The notes beneath the pieces are model-generated. The model had not been told where the DNA came from, did no database searches, and saw nothing but the letters and a program-made list of their open reading frames with translations. A program made the translations under genes and the position numbers. A DNA stretch of 64,000 bases, from NCBI GenBank assembly GCA_030425705.1, contig JAUHZU010000004.1, forward strand, positions 1 to 64,000, in the 5' to 3' direction. Below, piece by piece: positions 42,238-51,601 of this stretch. The DNA is from Phycisphaerae bacterium (GTDB lineage: Bacteria > Planctomycetota > Phycisphaerae > Phycisphaerales > Phycisphaeraceae). How positions within the stretch are numbered: the stretch's first letter is position 1; the number at the start of each line of letters is the position of its first letter.

Positions 42238-43404
42238 TTACTTCGTCTGGATCCCGCGCAGCCGCATCTTGATCTCTTCGGGGCTCGGCGACGCCGCCTG
42301 GGCGACGCGCGGGTGGACGTAGTTCTTTTCCACCAGGTCGACCAGCGAGTCGACGTAGGACTGCATGCCCGAGTCGCGGTTGCTGGCGATGACCTTCTCC
42401 AGTTCGCCCTCCCGGCCCTCGAGGATGAGGTTCCGGGTCGGCGGGCTCTGCAGCAGGATCTCGCAGGCGGGGACCCGCGCGACGTCGGGCATCAGCGTCG
42501 GCAGCAGCTTCTGGTACATGAAGCACTGCATCTGGTAGGCGAGCAGCGAACGCACGTTGTCGCGTTCGTCGGCGGGGAACAGGTCGTAGATACGCCCGAA
42601 CGCCTGCGACGCGGACGACGCGTGGATCGTCCCGAACACCAGGTGGCCGGTCTCGGCGGCCTGCAGCGCGGCCTCGAACGTCTCCTTGTCACGCATCTCG
42701 CCGATCAGCACCACGTCCGGGTTCTCACGCACCATCGCACGCAGGGCCGTCGGGAAGTCCGGCACGTCGATGCCGATCTCGCGCTGGTTGATCATGGCCA
42801 GCGTCTTCTCGTCATCAAACAGGTACTCGATCGGGTCCTCGATCGTGAGGATGTGGGCCCGCCGGCGCTCGGCGATGTACTGCAGCATCGAGGCGATGGT
42901 CGTTGACTTGCCCGAGCCGGTGATGCCACACAGCAGGATCAGCCCCTGGTGGACCTCCTCGCAGACCTTCGATAGCGCGGGCGGCAGGTACAGGTCCTGG
43001 AACGGCAGGATCTCGTTGGACACACGCCGGGCGGCGATCGCGCACCGGCCGCGGGTCAGGAAGATGTTGACGCGGAAGCGGTGCATCTCGCCGTCCACAT
43101 CGAAGTCGACGCCGATGTCCAGGCCGCCGCGGCGGGCGAACTCTTTCTTCTGCTCTTCGGTGATGCCCTCGAAGATCCACTTGTTGAAGTCGTCGATCGA
43201 CGGGGCCGGGGTATCCAGCTTCTTCAGCTCGCCCCGCAGCCGGAGCTTGGGCACCTCGCCGCCACGCATGATGAGGTCCGACGACTGGAAACGGACCGCC
43301 GCTTTGAAATACTTAGAGAGCGGGGTGTCGGCCAGGGTCTTGTGGTGGGCCTGGTCGATATCGAACGTCTGGATGGGCTCGTTGGCCGGGGTGGGGTCGC
43401 TCAT
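42238..43404 (-). CDS. PilT/PilU-like twitching ATPase
   Basis: A 388-residue hexameric secretion ATPase. Walker A is GITGSGKSTT (about 157-166), the Asp box is ILTIEDPIEYLF, Walker B is DVVLIGEMRDKETFEAALQAAETGHLV, and the His box is GTIHASSASQ. The N-terminal PAS-like domain (DLIMRGGEVPKLRLRGELKKL) is typical of PilT/PilU. It would drive pilus retraction or a related machine. It heads a three-gene operon with a degenerate GspE homolog and a CvpA-like protein, which is not a standard pilus arrangement. Confidence 0.85.
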   Translation of the reverse strand: MSDPTPANEPIQTFDIDQAHHKTLADTPLSKYFKAAVRFQSSDLIMRGGEVPKLRLRGELKKLDTPAPSIDDFNKWIFEGITEEQKKEFARRGGLDIGVDFDVDGEMHRFRVNIFLTRGRCAIAARRVSNEILPFQDLYLPPALSKVCEEVHQGLILLCGITGSGKSTTIASMLQYIAERRRAHILTIEDPIEYLFDDEKTLAMINQREIGIDVPDFPTALRAMVRENPDVVLIGEMRDKETFEAALQAAETGHLVFGTIHASSASQAFGRIYDLFPADERDNVRSLLAYQMQCFMYQKLLPTLMPDVARVPACEILLQSPPTRNLILEGREGELEKVIASNRDSGMQSYVDSLVDLVEKNYVHPRVAQAASPSPEEIKMRLRGIQTK

Positions 43405-43679
43405 CGAAGGGGTTTGCCTCACGCACAGGGGGGATGTCACGCTCTTCGGACGGTACCGCGAGCCCGCCCCTGGGGGTTGGACGGGGGGTACGCCGATGCG
43501 TCGCTGGGTTGTCGCCCTCCTTGGCTTGCAGGCCCGCAATGTACCAGAAACCCGGCCCATGACGCCAGCCCGAGCGTGGCGACCGCCCCGAGGGCCCTGA
43601 GAGCCCCGGTCGCGCCCGCCCGCGCCGGGCCGGCGGTGGTTCAAATCGTGGATCGGGTTGGCCAAAGCCCCACACCGGT
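43405..43679. other. Region upstream of the pilT-like operon
   Basis: About 275 nt between the PilT-like start and the hisF stop. On the minus strand TACATT near 43542 could be a -10 for the operon. No gene or RNA is supported. Confidence 0.35.
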
Positions 43680-44555
43680 TCAGTGGACCGCGACGCCGTC
43701 GTCCAACCGGACCGGCAGCCCGGCGTCGGCCAGCGCCCGCTTGGCCTGAGCAATGCTGTACGTCCCGAAGTGGAAGATGCTCGCCGCCAGCACCGCGTCG
43801 GCGCGGGTCTGCCGAAGGACGTCCACCATGTGCGCCGGGCTCCCACAACCGCCCGACGCGACGACCGGCACGTCCACCGCGTCCGCGACCCGCTTCGTCA
43901 CCTCGATGTCGTAGCCGTCCTTGGTCCCGTCGCCGTCCATCGACGTAAGGATGATCTCTCCGGCCCCCAGCTCGACGACCTGCCGAGCGTAGGTCAGCGC
44001 CTCGACGCCGACCGGCTTGCGCCCGCCGTGGGTATGGACCTCGAAGACGCACTCGATCGGGTTGCCATCCGTGTCGGTCCCGGTGCTCACCGCCGGGGGC
44101 TCGAACCCGCTGCCGTACCGCTCGCGCATCCGGGGCAGGGCCTCGTCGATCGGCACGCGCTTGGGGTCGATGTTCACGACCGTCGCGCACGTCCCGAACC
44201 GCCGGGCTGTCTGCGCGACGATGTCGGGTGTCACGATCGCGGCGGTGTTGATGCTCACCTTCTCCGCCCCGGCCTGGATCAGCTTCGTCACGTCCTCCAG
44301 CGTGCGGATGCCCCCGCCCACGGTGAACGGCATGAAGCACCGCTCGGCCACCTGGCGCACCATGTCGTAGGTGATCGCGCGGTCCTCGTGGCTGGCGGTG
44401 ATGTCCAGGAACACCAGCTCGTCCGCCCCCGCCGCGTCGTACCCCGCCGCGACCTCGACCGGGTCCCCCGCGTCACGCAGGTCGACGAAGTTGACGCCCT
44501 TGACGACACGGCCACGGTTAACGTCCAGGCACGGGATCACGCGGTGGGTGAGCAT
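43680..44555 (-). CDS. hisF: Imidazole glycerol phosphate synthase cyclase subunit HisF
   Basis: A 291-residue TIM barrel. Asp11 in [14 protein letters not shown] is one catalytic acid, and the second lies in [27 protein letters not shown] and VASGGCGSP bind phosphate. It closes the imidazole ring in histidine synthesis with HisH. Usual HisF proteins have about 255 residues. The excess is an insertion at about 135-172 ([20 protein letters not shown] and following) before HTHGGRKP. No other his gene lies next to it. The start is supported by a -10 box 7 nt upstream. Confidence 0.95.
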   Translation of the reverse strand: MLTHRVIPCLDVNRGRVVKGVNFVDLRDAGDPVEVAAGYDAAGADELVFLDITASHEDRAITYDMVRQVAERCFMPFTVGGGIRTLEDVTKLIQAGAEKVSINTAAIVTPDIVAQTARRFGTCATVVNIDPKRVPIDEALPRMRERYGSGFEPPAVSTGTDTDGNPIECVFEVHTHGGRKPVGVEALTYARQVVELGAGEIILTSMDGDGTKDGYDIEVTKRVADAVDVPVVASGGCGSPAHMVDVLRQTRADAVLAASIFHFGTYSIAQAKRALADAGLPVRLDDGVAVH

Positions 44556-44562
44556 GAGGGGG

Positions 44563-44568
44563 AGTGTA
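44563..44568 (-). promoter_or_regulatory. -10 box TACACT, 7 nt before hisF
   Basis: The minus strand reads TACACT, then CCCCCTC, then the ATG at 44555. There is no Shine-Dalgarno sequence in between. Confidence 0.5.
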
Positions 44569-44623
44569 GGGGGTAAAGCACGGGTGCGACCACCCGGCCA
44601 TTGACCGGGCTTTGAGCCACTCC

Positions 44624-45280
44624 CTACAGCATCCCATCTTCCTGGTACCGCGTCAGGCGGTAGTAGAGGGTGCGGAGACTGATGCCCAGGGCGTCGGCGG
44701 TGGCGCGGCGGTTGCCGTCGTGGCGGGCGAGGGTCTGGAGGATGTGGTGGCGCTCCATCTCCTCCAGCGAGGCGCCGGCGGGCAAGGCGTCTTCGTCCAG
44801 CATGTCGGCTGTGACGTCGGCGGCTTCGTCGTCGGGCTCGGCGTCGTCGCCCGCCGTCATCGCCCGGGGGATGCGCACCGTCTCCTCGGGCGGGGTCGCG
44901 GTGTCGATGCGCTGCCAGGCGCGGGACAGGGACTGTTCGAGTTCGCCCAGGTGCGTCGGCTTGGTGAGGAAGTCGACGACGTCCAGCCGGATCGCCTGCT
45001 GCGCGGTGTCCAGGTCGCCGAAGCCGGTGAGCACGATGACCTGCGTCGCCGGCCAGCCGCGGCGGACCTGCTCGAACAGGTCCATGCCCTGGATGCCCGG
45101 CAGGTTCAGGTCGATGACCAGCACCCCGCGCGGCCTGTCGCGCATCATGCGGAGCGCCTCCTCGCCCGAGCCGGCCCCGTCGCAGGCAAAGCCCATCTGC
45201 ACCACGCCGCGGACGAGCACATCGCGGAGGCGCTGCTCGTCGTCGACGACTAACACATCGGGCTTGGTCTGGGTCCGCAT
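44624..45280 (-). CDS. Response regulator with Fis-type HTH, no AAA domain
   Basis: A 218-residue protein. The receiver domain (1-120) has Asp13/Asp14, the phosphorylation site Asp57 (LVIDLNLPG), Thr in VLTGF and Lys in FLTKP. A linker of about 50 residues is acidic. The C-terminus is a Fis-type helix-turn-helix ([20 protein letters not shown], then [13 protein letters not shown]). It resembles NtrC/ActR regulators that lack the sigma-54 AAA+ module (PrrA/RegA-like plan). It follows the sensor kinase by 50 nt and is probably its partner. Confidence 0.88.
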   Translation of the reverse strand: MRTQTKPDVLVVDDEQRLRDVLVRGVVQMGFACDGAGSGEEALRMMRDRPRGVLVIDLNLPGIQGMDLFEQVRRGWPATQVIVLTGFGDLDTAQQAIRLDVVDFLTKPTHLGELEQSLSRAWQRIDTATPPEETVRIPRAMTAGDDAEPDDEAADVTADMLDEDALPAGASLEEMERHHILQTLARHDGNRRATADALGISLRTLYYRLTRYQEDGML

Positions 45281-45330
45281 GGTGATCCCTATGATGAACG
45301 ACAGCGGCGCGGGACGCGGCGCGGCGCCCG

Positions 45331-46779
45331 CTAAACGGGGAGCGCGATTGTAAACGTACTGCCCTTGCCCGGGCCATCCGACGCCGCGGACAGCGTCCCG
45401 CCCAGGTCGGTGACGATGGCGTGGCTGATCGACAGCCCGAGCCCGAGCCCGGGCGTCGCCGGGGTGTGCTTCTCGGTGTAGAACGGCTCGAAGACCCGGC
45501 CCAGCGTCTGCGCGTCCATGCCCCGGCCGTTGTCCTGCACGGCTATCGCTGCACGGCCTGCGTCGGCCAGCCCGGTGCGGATCGTCACCCGCCCGCCGGG
45601 CGTCCCGGTCGCCTCGAGCGCGTTGATCACCAGGTTCAGCAACACCTGACGGAGCTGCGCGGGGTCGCTCAACACGTTTGTATGCTCGGCCCCCGACTCG
45701 GCCGTTTCCGGCACCACCTCGACCGACCGGCCCTCGTGCTGCGGCAGCGTGCGGACCAGCGACGCAACCTCCTGCGCCAGCGCGTGCAGGTCGACGCGCT
45801 CCTTCTTTCCCGGGCCCGGGCGGGCGAGCGACAGCAGCTTCTGCGTGATGGCCTTGCAGCGGAACGCCTCGTCGCGGATCGCGGTGAGGGGTTGGCGTGC
45901 CGCGTCGTCGGCGTCCCCGGGCAGGTTCATCAGCGCCAGCTCCGCCTCGCCGGCGATGATGCCCAGGGGGTTGTTGATCTCGTGCGCGACCCCCGCGGCC
46001 AGGAAGCCGACCGACGCCAGCCGCTCGGACTGCGCGAGCTGGGCCGACCGCAGCCGCACCTTCTCCTCCAGACCGGCGTACATGCCCGCCAGTTCGTCGG
46101 CCATGCGGTTGAAGTCCTCGGCGAGCTTCACAAACTCCCGGTCGCCGGTCGCGCGCAGCCGCTGCGTGAACTCGCCCTTCGCCAGGCGGTCGACCCCGTG
46201 AGACAAGCGACGCATCGGGGACATCACCGCGCGGTACTGCCAGACGCCGATGATGGCGGCGAGCAGCACCGCGACCAGGGCCGTCACGACCAGCACACGC
46301 GTGACCGATCGCCGGCGGCGGTCCGCCTGGTCACCGACGTCGGCGATGCGCTGCTCGATGGCGTCGGCCTCGGCGGCGAGCCGGCTGATCGCGGTGTTCA
46401 ACGGGCCCGCCAGCCCGTCGCGCGTCTCCGGGCCCAGGGTCCCGTCGCGCAGCGCGGCCTCCAGCGGCGCGAGGTCGCCGCGGAGTTCCTCGGCGAGCGC
46501 CGGATCGAGGGCGGTCTCGCCGGCTTCGAGTTCGAGCAGGGCACGCTGCACCAATGGGCGCAGCCGGGCCGTGTTGTCCGGGTTGGTCGCGAGGACGACG
46601 CGGGCCTGCTCGACGGTGGTGGCGAAGCGGTAGGTCGCGCTCAGCCGGTCGTACTCGCCCAGCGCCGCGTCGAGGTCGCGGTTGAGCCCGCCCAGCCCCC
46701 AGAGCGAGACGCCGGCCACGACCAGCAGCGCCGCCATGAGCGCGGCGGTCTTCAGCGTCAGGCGGATCGAGAGAGTCAT
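45331..46779 (-). CDS. Membrane sensor histidine kinase
   Basis: A 482-residue sensor kinase. An N-terminal membrane helix (about 8-30) precedes a helical periplasmic domain, and a second helix lies at about 170-195 ([20 protein letters not shown]). HAMP follows ([20 protein letters not shown]), then a coiled coil, a HisKA box [12 protein letters not shown] with His near 263, and an ATPase domain with [18 protein letters not shown] and [10 protein letters not shown]. It autophosphorylates and passes phosphate to the regulator downstream. The ATG at 46779 precedes the first helix directly. The input signal is unknown. Confidence 0.9.
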   Translation of the reverse strand: MTLSIRLTLKTAALMAALLVVAGVSLWGLGGLNRDLDAALGEYDRLSATYRFATTVEQARVVLATNPDNTARLRPLVQRALLELEAGETALDPALAEELRGDLAPLEAALRDGTLGPETRDGLAGPLNTAISRLAAEADAIEQRIADVGDQADRRRRSVTRVLVVTALVAVLLAAIIGVWQYRAVMSPMRRLSHGVDRLAKGEFTQRLRATGDREFVKLAEDFNRMADELAGMYAGLEEKVRLRSAQLAQSERLASVGFLAAGVAHEINNPLGIIAGEAELALMNLPGDADDAARQPLTAIRDEAFRCKAITQKLLSLARPGPGKKERVDLHALAQEVASLVRTLPQHEGRSVEVVPETAESGAEHTNVLSDPAQLRQVLLNLVINALEATGTPGGRVTIRTGLADAGRAAIAVQDNGRGMDAQTLGRVFEPFYTEKHTPATPGLGLGLSISHAIVTDLGGTLSAASDGPGKGSTFTIALPV

Positions 46780-46996
46780 GGGGCTTGTTGAGTGTCGGAT
46801 TGGGGGTTCGGGCCTGCAGCTTTCCGCGCGCGGGGCCTGCACGGCGCATCAAGTCTAACCACCGGGCATACGAACACCCGCCGGCATCGGCCATGCAAGA
46901 TCTGCAATCGCGTACGGTGGCCTTGTAGGTTCCGGTCGCATCTGCTCGGGGTCCCGGTCGTGGGCCGGGCCCGGCTGCGTCTCCAAGGAGCCCTCT

Positions 46997-49117
46997 GTGA
47001 CGATCCACCGCCCCGCCACGCGTTGCCTGCTGTCCGCCGCCGTCCTGCTCGCCGCCCTGCCGGCCACGGCCATCCCCCGACACGAACGGCAGGCCCCCAC
47101 CCCGGTCACCGCGATCGACCTCTCCGACCCCCTGGTCGTCACCGCCAACGCCTTCGGCAAGAGCGCTTTCGACCTGCCCTACATCATCGACTCCATCGGC
47201 CAGTCTGAGGTCCGCGACTACGGCTTCCGCACCCTACCCGACGCCCTCCGCCTCACCCCCGGCGTCCTCGTGCAGAAGACCGGCCACGGCCAGGCGTCGC
47301 CCTATATCCGCGGGTTCACCGGCTTCCGCAACGTCATGCTCATCGACGGCGTGCGCCTGAACAACTCCACCTTCCGCGACGGGCCCAACCAGTACTGGAA
47401 CACCATCGACCCCTACAGCGTCGAGCGCCTCGAAGTCGTGAAGGGCCCCGCCTCCGTCCTCTACGGCTCGGACGCGATCGGCGGGGTCGTTAACGCCATC
47501 ACCACCAGCCCCTACGGCTACGAGGACAACCCCAACTTCGCCGGCAACGTCTACTTCCGCGGCGCGACCCACGAACGCTCCATCACCGGCCGGGCCGAGG
47601 GCAGCTACACCACCGGTAACCTCGGCATCGTCTTCGGCTCGACGGTCAGCGACTTCGGCGACCTGCAAGGCGGCCACGACGTCGGCCGGCAGGAAGACAC
47701 CGCCTACGACCAGTACGCCGCCGACGCCAAGGTCGAGTACTTCATCAGCGACACCGCGCGGGTCGTCTTCGCCCACCAGCGCATCCGCCAGAACAACGTC
47801 CCCCGCACGCACCAGACCGTCAACGGCATCGACTGGGAGGGGCTCACCCAGGGCAGCGACCTCCGCCGCGACCTCGACCAGGAACGGCAGCTCACCTACG
47901 CCCAGCTCATCATCGAGAACGCCGAGGACAGCTTCATCAACAACCTGCACGTCGGGTTCTCCTGGCAGGAGCAGTACGAGTCCCGCGACCGCATCCGCGG
48001 GTCGATGGCCCAGCAGTACCAGTACACCAACGTCGGCTCGTTCGGCTTCTTCGCCCACGCCCAGACCGTAACCGAGAACGTCACCTGGTCCTACGGCCTG
48101 GACTACTACCACGACCACGTGAACAGCGGGTCCAGCGGGTCCACGATCCAGGGCCCCGTCGCCGACGACGCCTCGTACCAGACCCTGGGCGCGTACCTAC
48201 AGGCCGAGTTCGATGTCACCGACCGGCTGCACGTCATCGTCGGCGGGCGCTACAACTACGCCCACGCCAACGCCGACTCCGTACAGGACCCGGTCACCAG
48301 CAACCCCATCGCCATCGACGAGCACTGGGACGCGCTCGTCGGCAGCGCCCGGGTCGTCTACGACCTCGAGCCCGAACGGCTGCACCTGTTCGGCGGGGTC
48401 TCGCAGGGCTTCCGTGCCCCGAACCTCTCGGACCTCACCCGCCTGGACACCGCCCGCACCAACGAGATCGAGACGCCCAGCCCCGACCTCGACCCCGAGT
48501 ACTTCATCGCCTTCGAGGCCGGCCTCAAGGGCCAGGGCGAGAACTACGCGTGGCAGGCCTCCTACTTCTACACCGTCATCGACGACATGATCGTCCGCTT
48601 CCCCACCGGCGCGATGATCGGCACCGACTTCGAGGTCACCAAGGACAACGTCGGCGACGGCTACGTCAACGGCATCGAGCTCGACGGCCAGTGGAAGCCT
48701 CAGGACGAGCTCACGCTCTTCGCCAACTTCACCTGGATGATGGGCGAGGTCGATACCTTCCCGACGTCGACCTCCGGCATCCGCCGCGAGTACATCGACC
48801 GGCTGATGCCGATGACCCTGAACGTGGGCGCACGCTACGACGTGCCCGACGCGCCGCTGTGGTTCTACGCGACCGGCACCTTCGTCGACGACGCCGACTA
48901 CCTCTCGACCCGTGACAGCGGCGACACCTCGCGCATCCCCCCCGGCGGCACGCCGGGCTACGCCCTGGTCAACCTCGGGGCCGGCTGGAACGCGACCGAC
49001 AACCTGACCATCACCGTGACCCTCGAGAACCTGCTCGACGAGGACTACCGCGTCCACGGCTCGGGCGTCAACGGCGGGGGCATCGGCCTGATCTTCGGCG
49101 TCAACTGGACGTTCTAA
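46997..49117 (+). CDS. TonB-dependent outer membrane receptor
   Basis: A 706-residue protein. The signal peptide is about 1-25. A TonB-box candidate is DPLVVTA, the plug domain has TLPDALRLTPGVLVQKTG, YIRGFTGFRNVMLIDGVRLN and VEVVKGPASVLYGSDAIGG-type motifs, and a 22-strand barrel ends in IGLIFGVNWTF, with a terminal Phe. It imports a large ligand; the pattern is close to BtuB/colicin-type receptors, but the ligand is unknown. AAGGAG is 6 nt before the GTG start. A TonB-like gene follows after 36 nt. Confidence 0.92.
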   Translation: MTIHRPATRCLLSAAVLLAALPATAIPRHERQAPTPVTAIDLSDPLVVTANAFGKSAFDLPYIIDSIGQSEVRDYGFRTLPDALRLTPGVLVQKTGHGQASPYIRGFTGFRNVMLIDGVRLNNSTFRDGPNQYWNTIDPYSVERLEVVKGPASVLYGSDAIGGVVNAITTSPYGYEDNPNFAGNVYFRGATHERSITGRAEGSYTTGNLGIVFGSTVSDFGDLQGGHDVGRQEDTAYDQYAADAKVEYFISDTARVVFAHQRIRQNNVPRTHQTVNGIDWEGLTQGSDLRRDLDQERQLTYAQLIIENAEDSFINNLHVGFSWQEQYESRDRIRGSMAQQYQYTNVGSFGFFAHAQTVTENVTWSYGLDYYHDHVNSGSSGSTIQGPVADDASYQTLGAYLQAEFDVTDRLHVIVGGRYNYAHANADSVQDPVTSNPIAIDEHWDALVGSARVVYDLEPERLHLFGGVSQGFRAPNLSDLTRLDTARTNEIETPSPDLDPEYFIAFEAGLKGQGENYAWQASYFYTVIDDMIVRFPTGAMIGTDFEVTKDNVGDGYVNGIELDGQWKPQDELTLFANFTWMMGEVDTFPTSTSGIRREYIDRLMPMTLNVGARYDVPDAPLWFYATGTFVDDADYLSTRDSGDTSRIPPGGTPGYALVNLGAGWNATDNLTITVTLENLLDEDYRVHGSGVNGGGIGLIFGVNWTF

Positions 49118-49153
49118 CACCCGCACCCAGGGAGACTGCATCAACTGCGGAGG

Positions 49154-50227
49154 TTGTCCCCGCCCCCACCCCCGCGTTCGCCGGCCCGGCCGCGGCATGT
49201 GAAGCTTGGCTTCATGTGCTACGGCCTGTCGGTCGTTGCGCACGCCGGGCTCGCGCTGGCCTGCGCCGTGACGCCGTTCAAGGCGCCGCCCGCCGCGCCG
49301 CGGGGCGGCGCGGTCGTCCTCCAGGTTTCCGAGGGGTCGGCCGTGTCCATGCCGTTCATGCCCCCGCCGCCGGGCGCTTCCGAGCACGGCGACCCCGAAC
49401 GCGACGCCGAGACGCCGCCGGTCGAGGCCGTCCTCCCCGACGCACTGCCCGAGCCCGAGGCGGAGATGGCGCAGGGCCCACCGACCGAGCCGGACGACAC
49501 GCCGCCGAACGCTCCCGATCCGACCGAAGCGGCAGAGCCCGAGCCGACGCAGCCCGTCGCCGCCGAACCACCGCCGGCCGAAGCAGTCGCGGAAGCACCG
49601 CCTGTGCATGAGGTGAGCGAGCCCGGCGAGGCATCGGCGCAACTGCCCGTCGAGCGCGACGCGTGGCAGCCCGTATCCCCCGCCTGGGCCCGCCCCGACG
49701 CTGCGGGTGAGGCCGGCCGCAGCGCCGACGCCCAAGCGCACTCCCCTGAGACGCCACCGACACGCACCACCGCAGGCGAGCCCGGCGAGGATGGGCCGCC
49801 CGCGGCGTCGGCCGCACTCGATCCCGCCAGCGCACAGGCCGACAGCGCACAGGAAACCGAACCCGACCTCGAAGACCCGCCGACCGAAGCCGACACCTCC
49901 CCAGCACCACCCGCGCCCGCGCAGGACGACGCCGCATCCCGGCAGGTCTTCGGCGAAGACGAGGTCGATCAGCCGATCCGCTTCGACGAACTCGTCCGCC
50001 CCACGCCCTCGGCGATCTCCCGACGACACAACGAGACCGGCACGGTTGTGGTCCTGATCCAGGTCAACGCCGACGGCGAACTGAGCGAGGTCCGCGTGCT
50101 GGACGACGCGGGCCACCCGCGCCTCGTTGAAGCCGCGCTCCGCGCGCTGCGCCGATCCTCCTTCCTGCCTGCAATACGCGATGGCCACCCGGTCACCAGC
50201 ACCCGCCGCATCGAGTACCGGTTCTGA
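49154..50227 (+). CDS. TonB family energy transducer
   Basis: A 357-residue protein with an N-terminal membrane anchor (about 18-40). A very long Pro/Glu/Ala-rich region spans about 65-270 (periplasm-crossing), and a C-terminal TonB domain follows: VVVLIQVNADGELSEVRVLDD and LRRSSFLPAIRDG, then a final IEYRF. It links inner membrane proton force to the receptor gene just upstream. No exbB/exbD is in the window. The start codon is uncertain: TTG 49154 has GGAGG touching it, while GTG 49199 and ATG 49214 lie just before the anchor. Confidence 0.85.
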   Translation: MSPPPPPRSPARPRHVKLGFMCYGLSVVAHAGLALACAVTPFKAPPAAPRGGAVVLQVSEGSAVSMPFMPPPPGASEHGDPERDAETPPVEAVLPDALPEPEAEMAQGPPTEPDDTPPNAPDPTEAAEPEPTQPVAAEPPPAEAVAEAPPVHEVSEPGEASAQLPVERDAWQPVSPAWARPDAAGEAGRSADAQAHSPETPPTRTTAGEPGEDGPPAASAALDPASAQADSAQETEPDLEDPPTEADTSPAPPAPAQDDAASRQVFGEDEVDQPIRFDELVRPTPSAISRRHNETGTVVVLIQVNADGELSEVRVLDDAGHPRLVEAALRALRRSSFLPAIRDGHPVTSTRRIEYRF

Positions 50228-50264
50228 CCAGGGGCCGTACCGGGCGGGACGGGGCACAGGCGGC

Positions 50265-50270
50265 TAAAAT
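50265..50270 (+). promoter_or_regulatory. -10 box TAAAAT, 6 nt before the first ketosynthase gene
   Basis: TAAAAT, then CGGGGC, then ATG at 50277. No Shine-Dalgarno sequence is present, and the spacing matches the other leaderless candidates. Confidence 0.55.
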
Positions 50271-50276
50271 CGGGGC

Positions 50277-51581
50277 ATGTCAAGAAACGTCATGATCACC
50301 GGCGTCGGTCCGGTCTGCGGTCTGGGGCTGGGCATCGGCGATGTCTGGCGGGGTCTTCTGGAGCGGGAGAGCGCGCTCGGCCCGGTCCGCGCGTTCGACG
50401 CGAGCACGATGGACAGCACGATCGCGGCCGAGGTCCCCGAGTTCAAGATGCGGGACTTCGTGCCCAAGAGCTACCGCAAGCAGACGAAGGTGATGGCGCG
50501 GGACATCGAGATCGCCGTCGCCGCGGCGCACCTCGCGGGGCTCGACGCGGGGCTGTCGACGCACGGCTACGACGCCGACGCCGAGCCGAGCTACGACCCG
50601 ACCCGGGTCGGCTGCCACATCGGGGCCGGGCTCATCGCCGCGGAGCTGGACGAGCTCACGCTCGCGCTCAACGAGTCGCGCAAGCCCGACGGCAGCTTCG
50701 ACATCCACCACTGGGGCGCCGAGGGCATGCGCAACCTCACGCCGCTGTGGCTGCTCAAGTACCTGCCGAACATGCTCGCCTGCCACGTGACGATCATCCA
50801 CGACGTGCAGGGCCCGAGCAACACGATCACCTGCGCCGAGGCGTCGGGCGGGCTGAGCTTCGGCGAGTCGCTGCGGGTGATCCAGCGCGGCGCGGCGGAC
50901 CTGTGCTTCTGCGGCGGCGCGGAGAGCAAGGTCAACCCGATGACCTTCTACCGCCAGGTGCTCACCGGCCGGCTCACGAAACGCAACAACACCCCCGCCG
51001 ACGCGGTCCGCCCGTTCGACCAGGACGCCGACGGCACCGCGGTGGGCGAGGGCGGCGGCATCCTCACCCTCGAAGCGGCCGAGACCTACGAACAACGCGG
51101 CGGCACCGGCGGGTACGCCCGGGTGCTCGGGTTTGGTGCCAGCCAGTCGGTCAACCGCGAAACCCGTTCGCTGGAACCCACGGCCGACGGGCGCGGGCCG
51201 ATGCTCGCCATCCAGGCCGCGCTCCGCGAAGCCCGGATCGATGCCGACCAGATCGATGCGGTGTTCCCCTTCGGCTGCGGGCACCCGGCCTACGACCAGG
51301 CGGAGGCCGCGGCGCTGCGCGCGGTCCTCGGCGAACGCCTGGACCATGTGCCGGTCTACTCCGCCAAGCCGCTCATCGGCAACTGCTCGGCCGGGGCCAG
51401 CGCGATCGACCTCTGCCTCGCCGCCCACATCCTCAAGACCCAGACCCTCCCCCCTCACGCCAACCGCGACATGCCCCTGCCCGGCCTGGGCGCGAGCGAC
51501 CCCGAGAAGCTCGACCACGTCCTGGTGTTCACCACCGGCTTCGGCGGGCAAAACACCGCCGTGGTCTTGGGCAAGGCGTAA
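50277..51581 (+). CDS. Ketosynthase homolog lacking both catalytic histidines (chain-length-factor-like)
   Basis: A 434-residue thiolase-fold protein of the FabF class. Cys186 sits in ITCAEASGG, where the active Cys is expected. Against the next gene the active-site segments align without gaps: the first His (AHGTGT) is Phe332 (PFGCGH) and the second (MMGH) is Asn369 (LIGN), while Lys364 remains. Decarboxylation of malonyl-ACP should therefore fail. This resembles KS-beta/chain-length-factor partners. A FabF-like heterodimer with the following protein is likely. Confidence 0.85.
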   Translation: MSRNVMITGVGPVCGLGLGIGDVWRGLLERESALGPVRAFDASTMDSTIAAEVPEFKMRDFVPKSYRKQTKVMARDIEIAVAAAHLAGLDAGLSTHGYDADAEPSYDPTRVGCHIGAGLIAAELDELTLALNESRKPDGSFDIHHWGAEGMRNLTPLWLLKYLPNMLACHVTIIHDVQGPSNTITCAEASGGLSFGESLRVIQRGAADLCFCGGAESKVNPMTFYRQVLTGRLTKRNNTPADAVRPFDQDADGTAVGEGGGILTLEAAETYEQRGGTGGYARVLGFGASQSVNRETRSLEPTADGRGPMLAIQAALREARIDADQIDAVFPFGCGHPAYDQAEAAALRAVLGERLDHVPVYSAKPLIGNCSAGASAIDLCLAAHILKTQTLPPHANRDMPLPGLGASDPEKLDHVLVFTTGFGGQNTAVVLGKA

Positions 51582-51601
51582 TCCATCAGGACAGAAGGAC
51601 C

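Noticed and set aside
38389-42906. A continuous open frame of about 1,500 codons on the plus strand, antisense to the PilT-like/CvpA-like operon
   Set aside because: It is caused by high third-position GC on the coding strand; its translation is Val/Arg/Leu-rich with no family motif, while the minus strand has recognisable domains.
43637-43660. GGTTCAAATC, resembling a tRNA T-loop
   Set aside because: No acceptor, D or anticodon arms can be folded around it.
46855-46996. Possible cobalamin riboswitch upstream of the TonB-dependent receptor
   Set aside because: I could not find the B12 box or the conserved core; the region has only a Shine-Dalgarno sequence and GC-rich hairpins.
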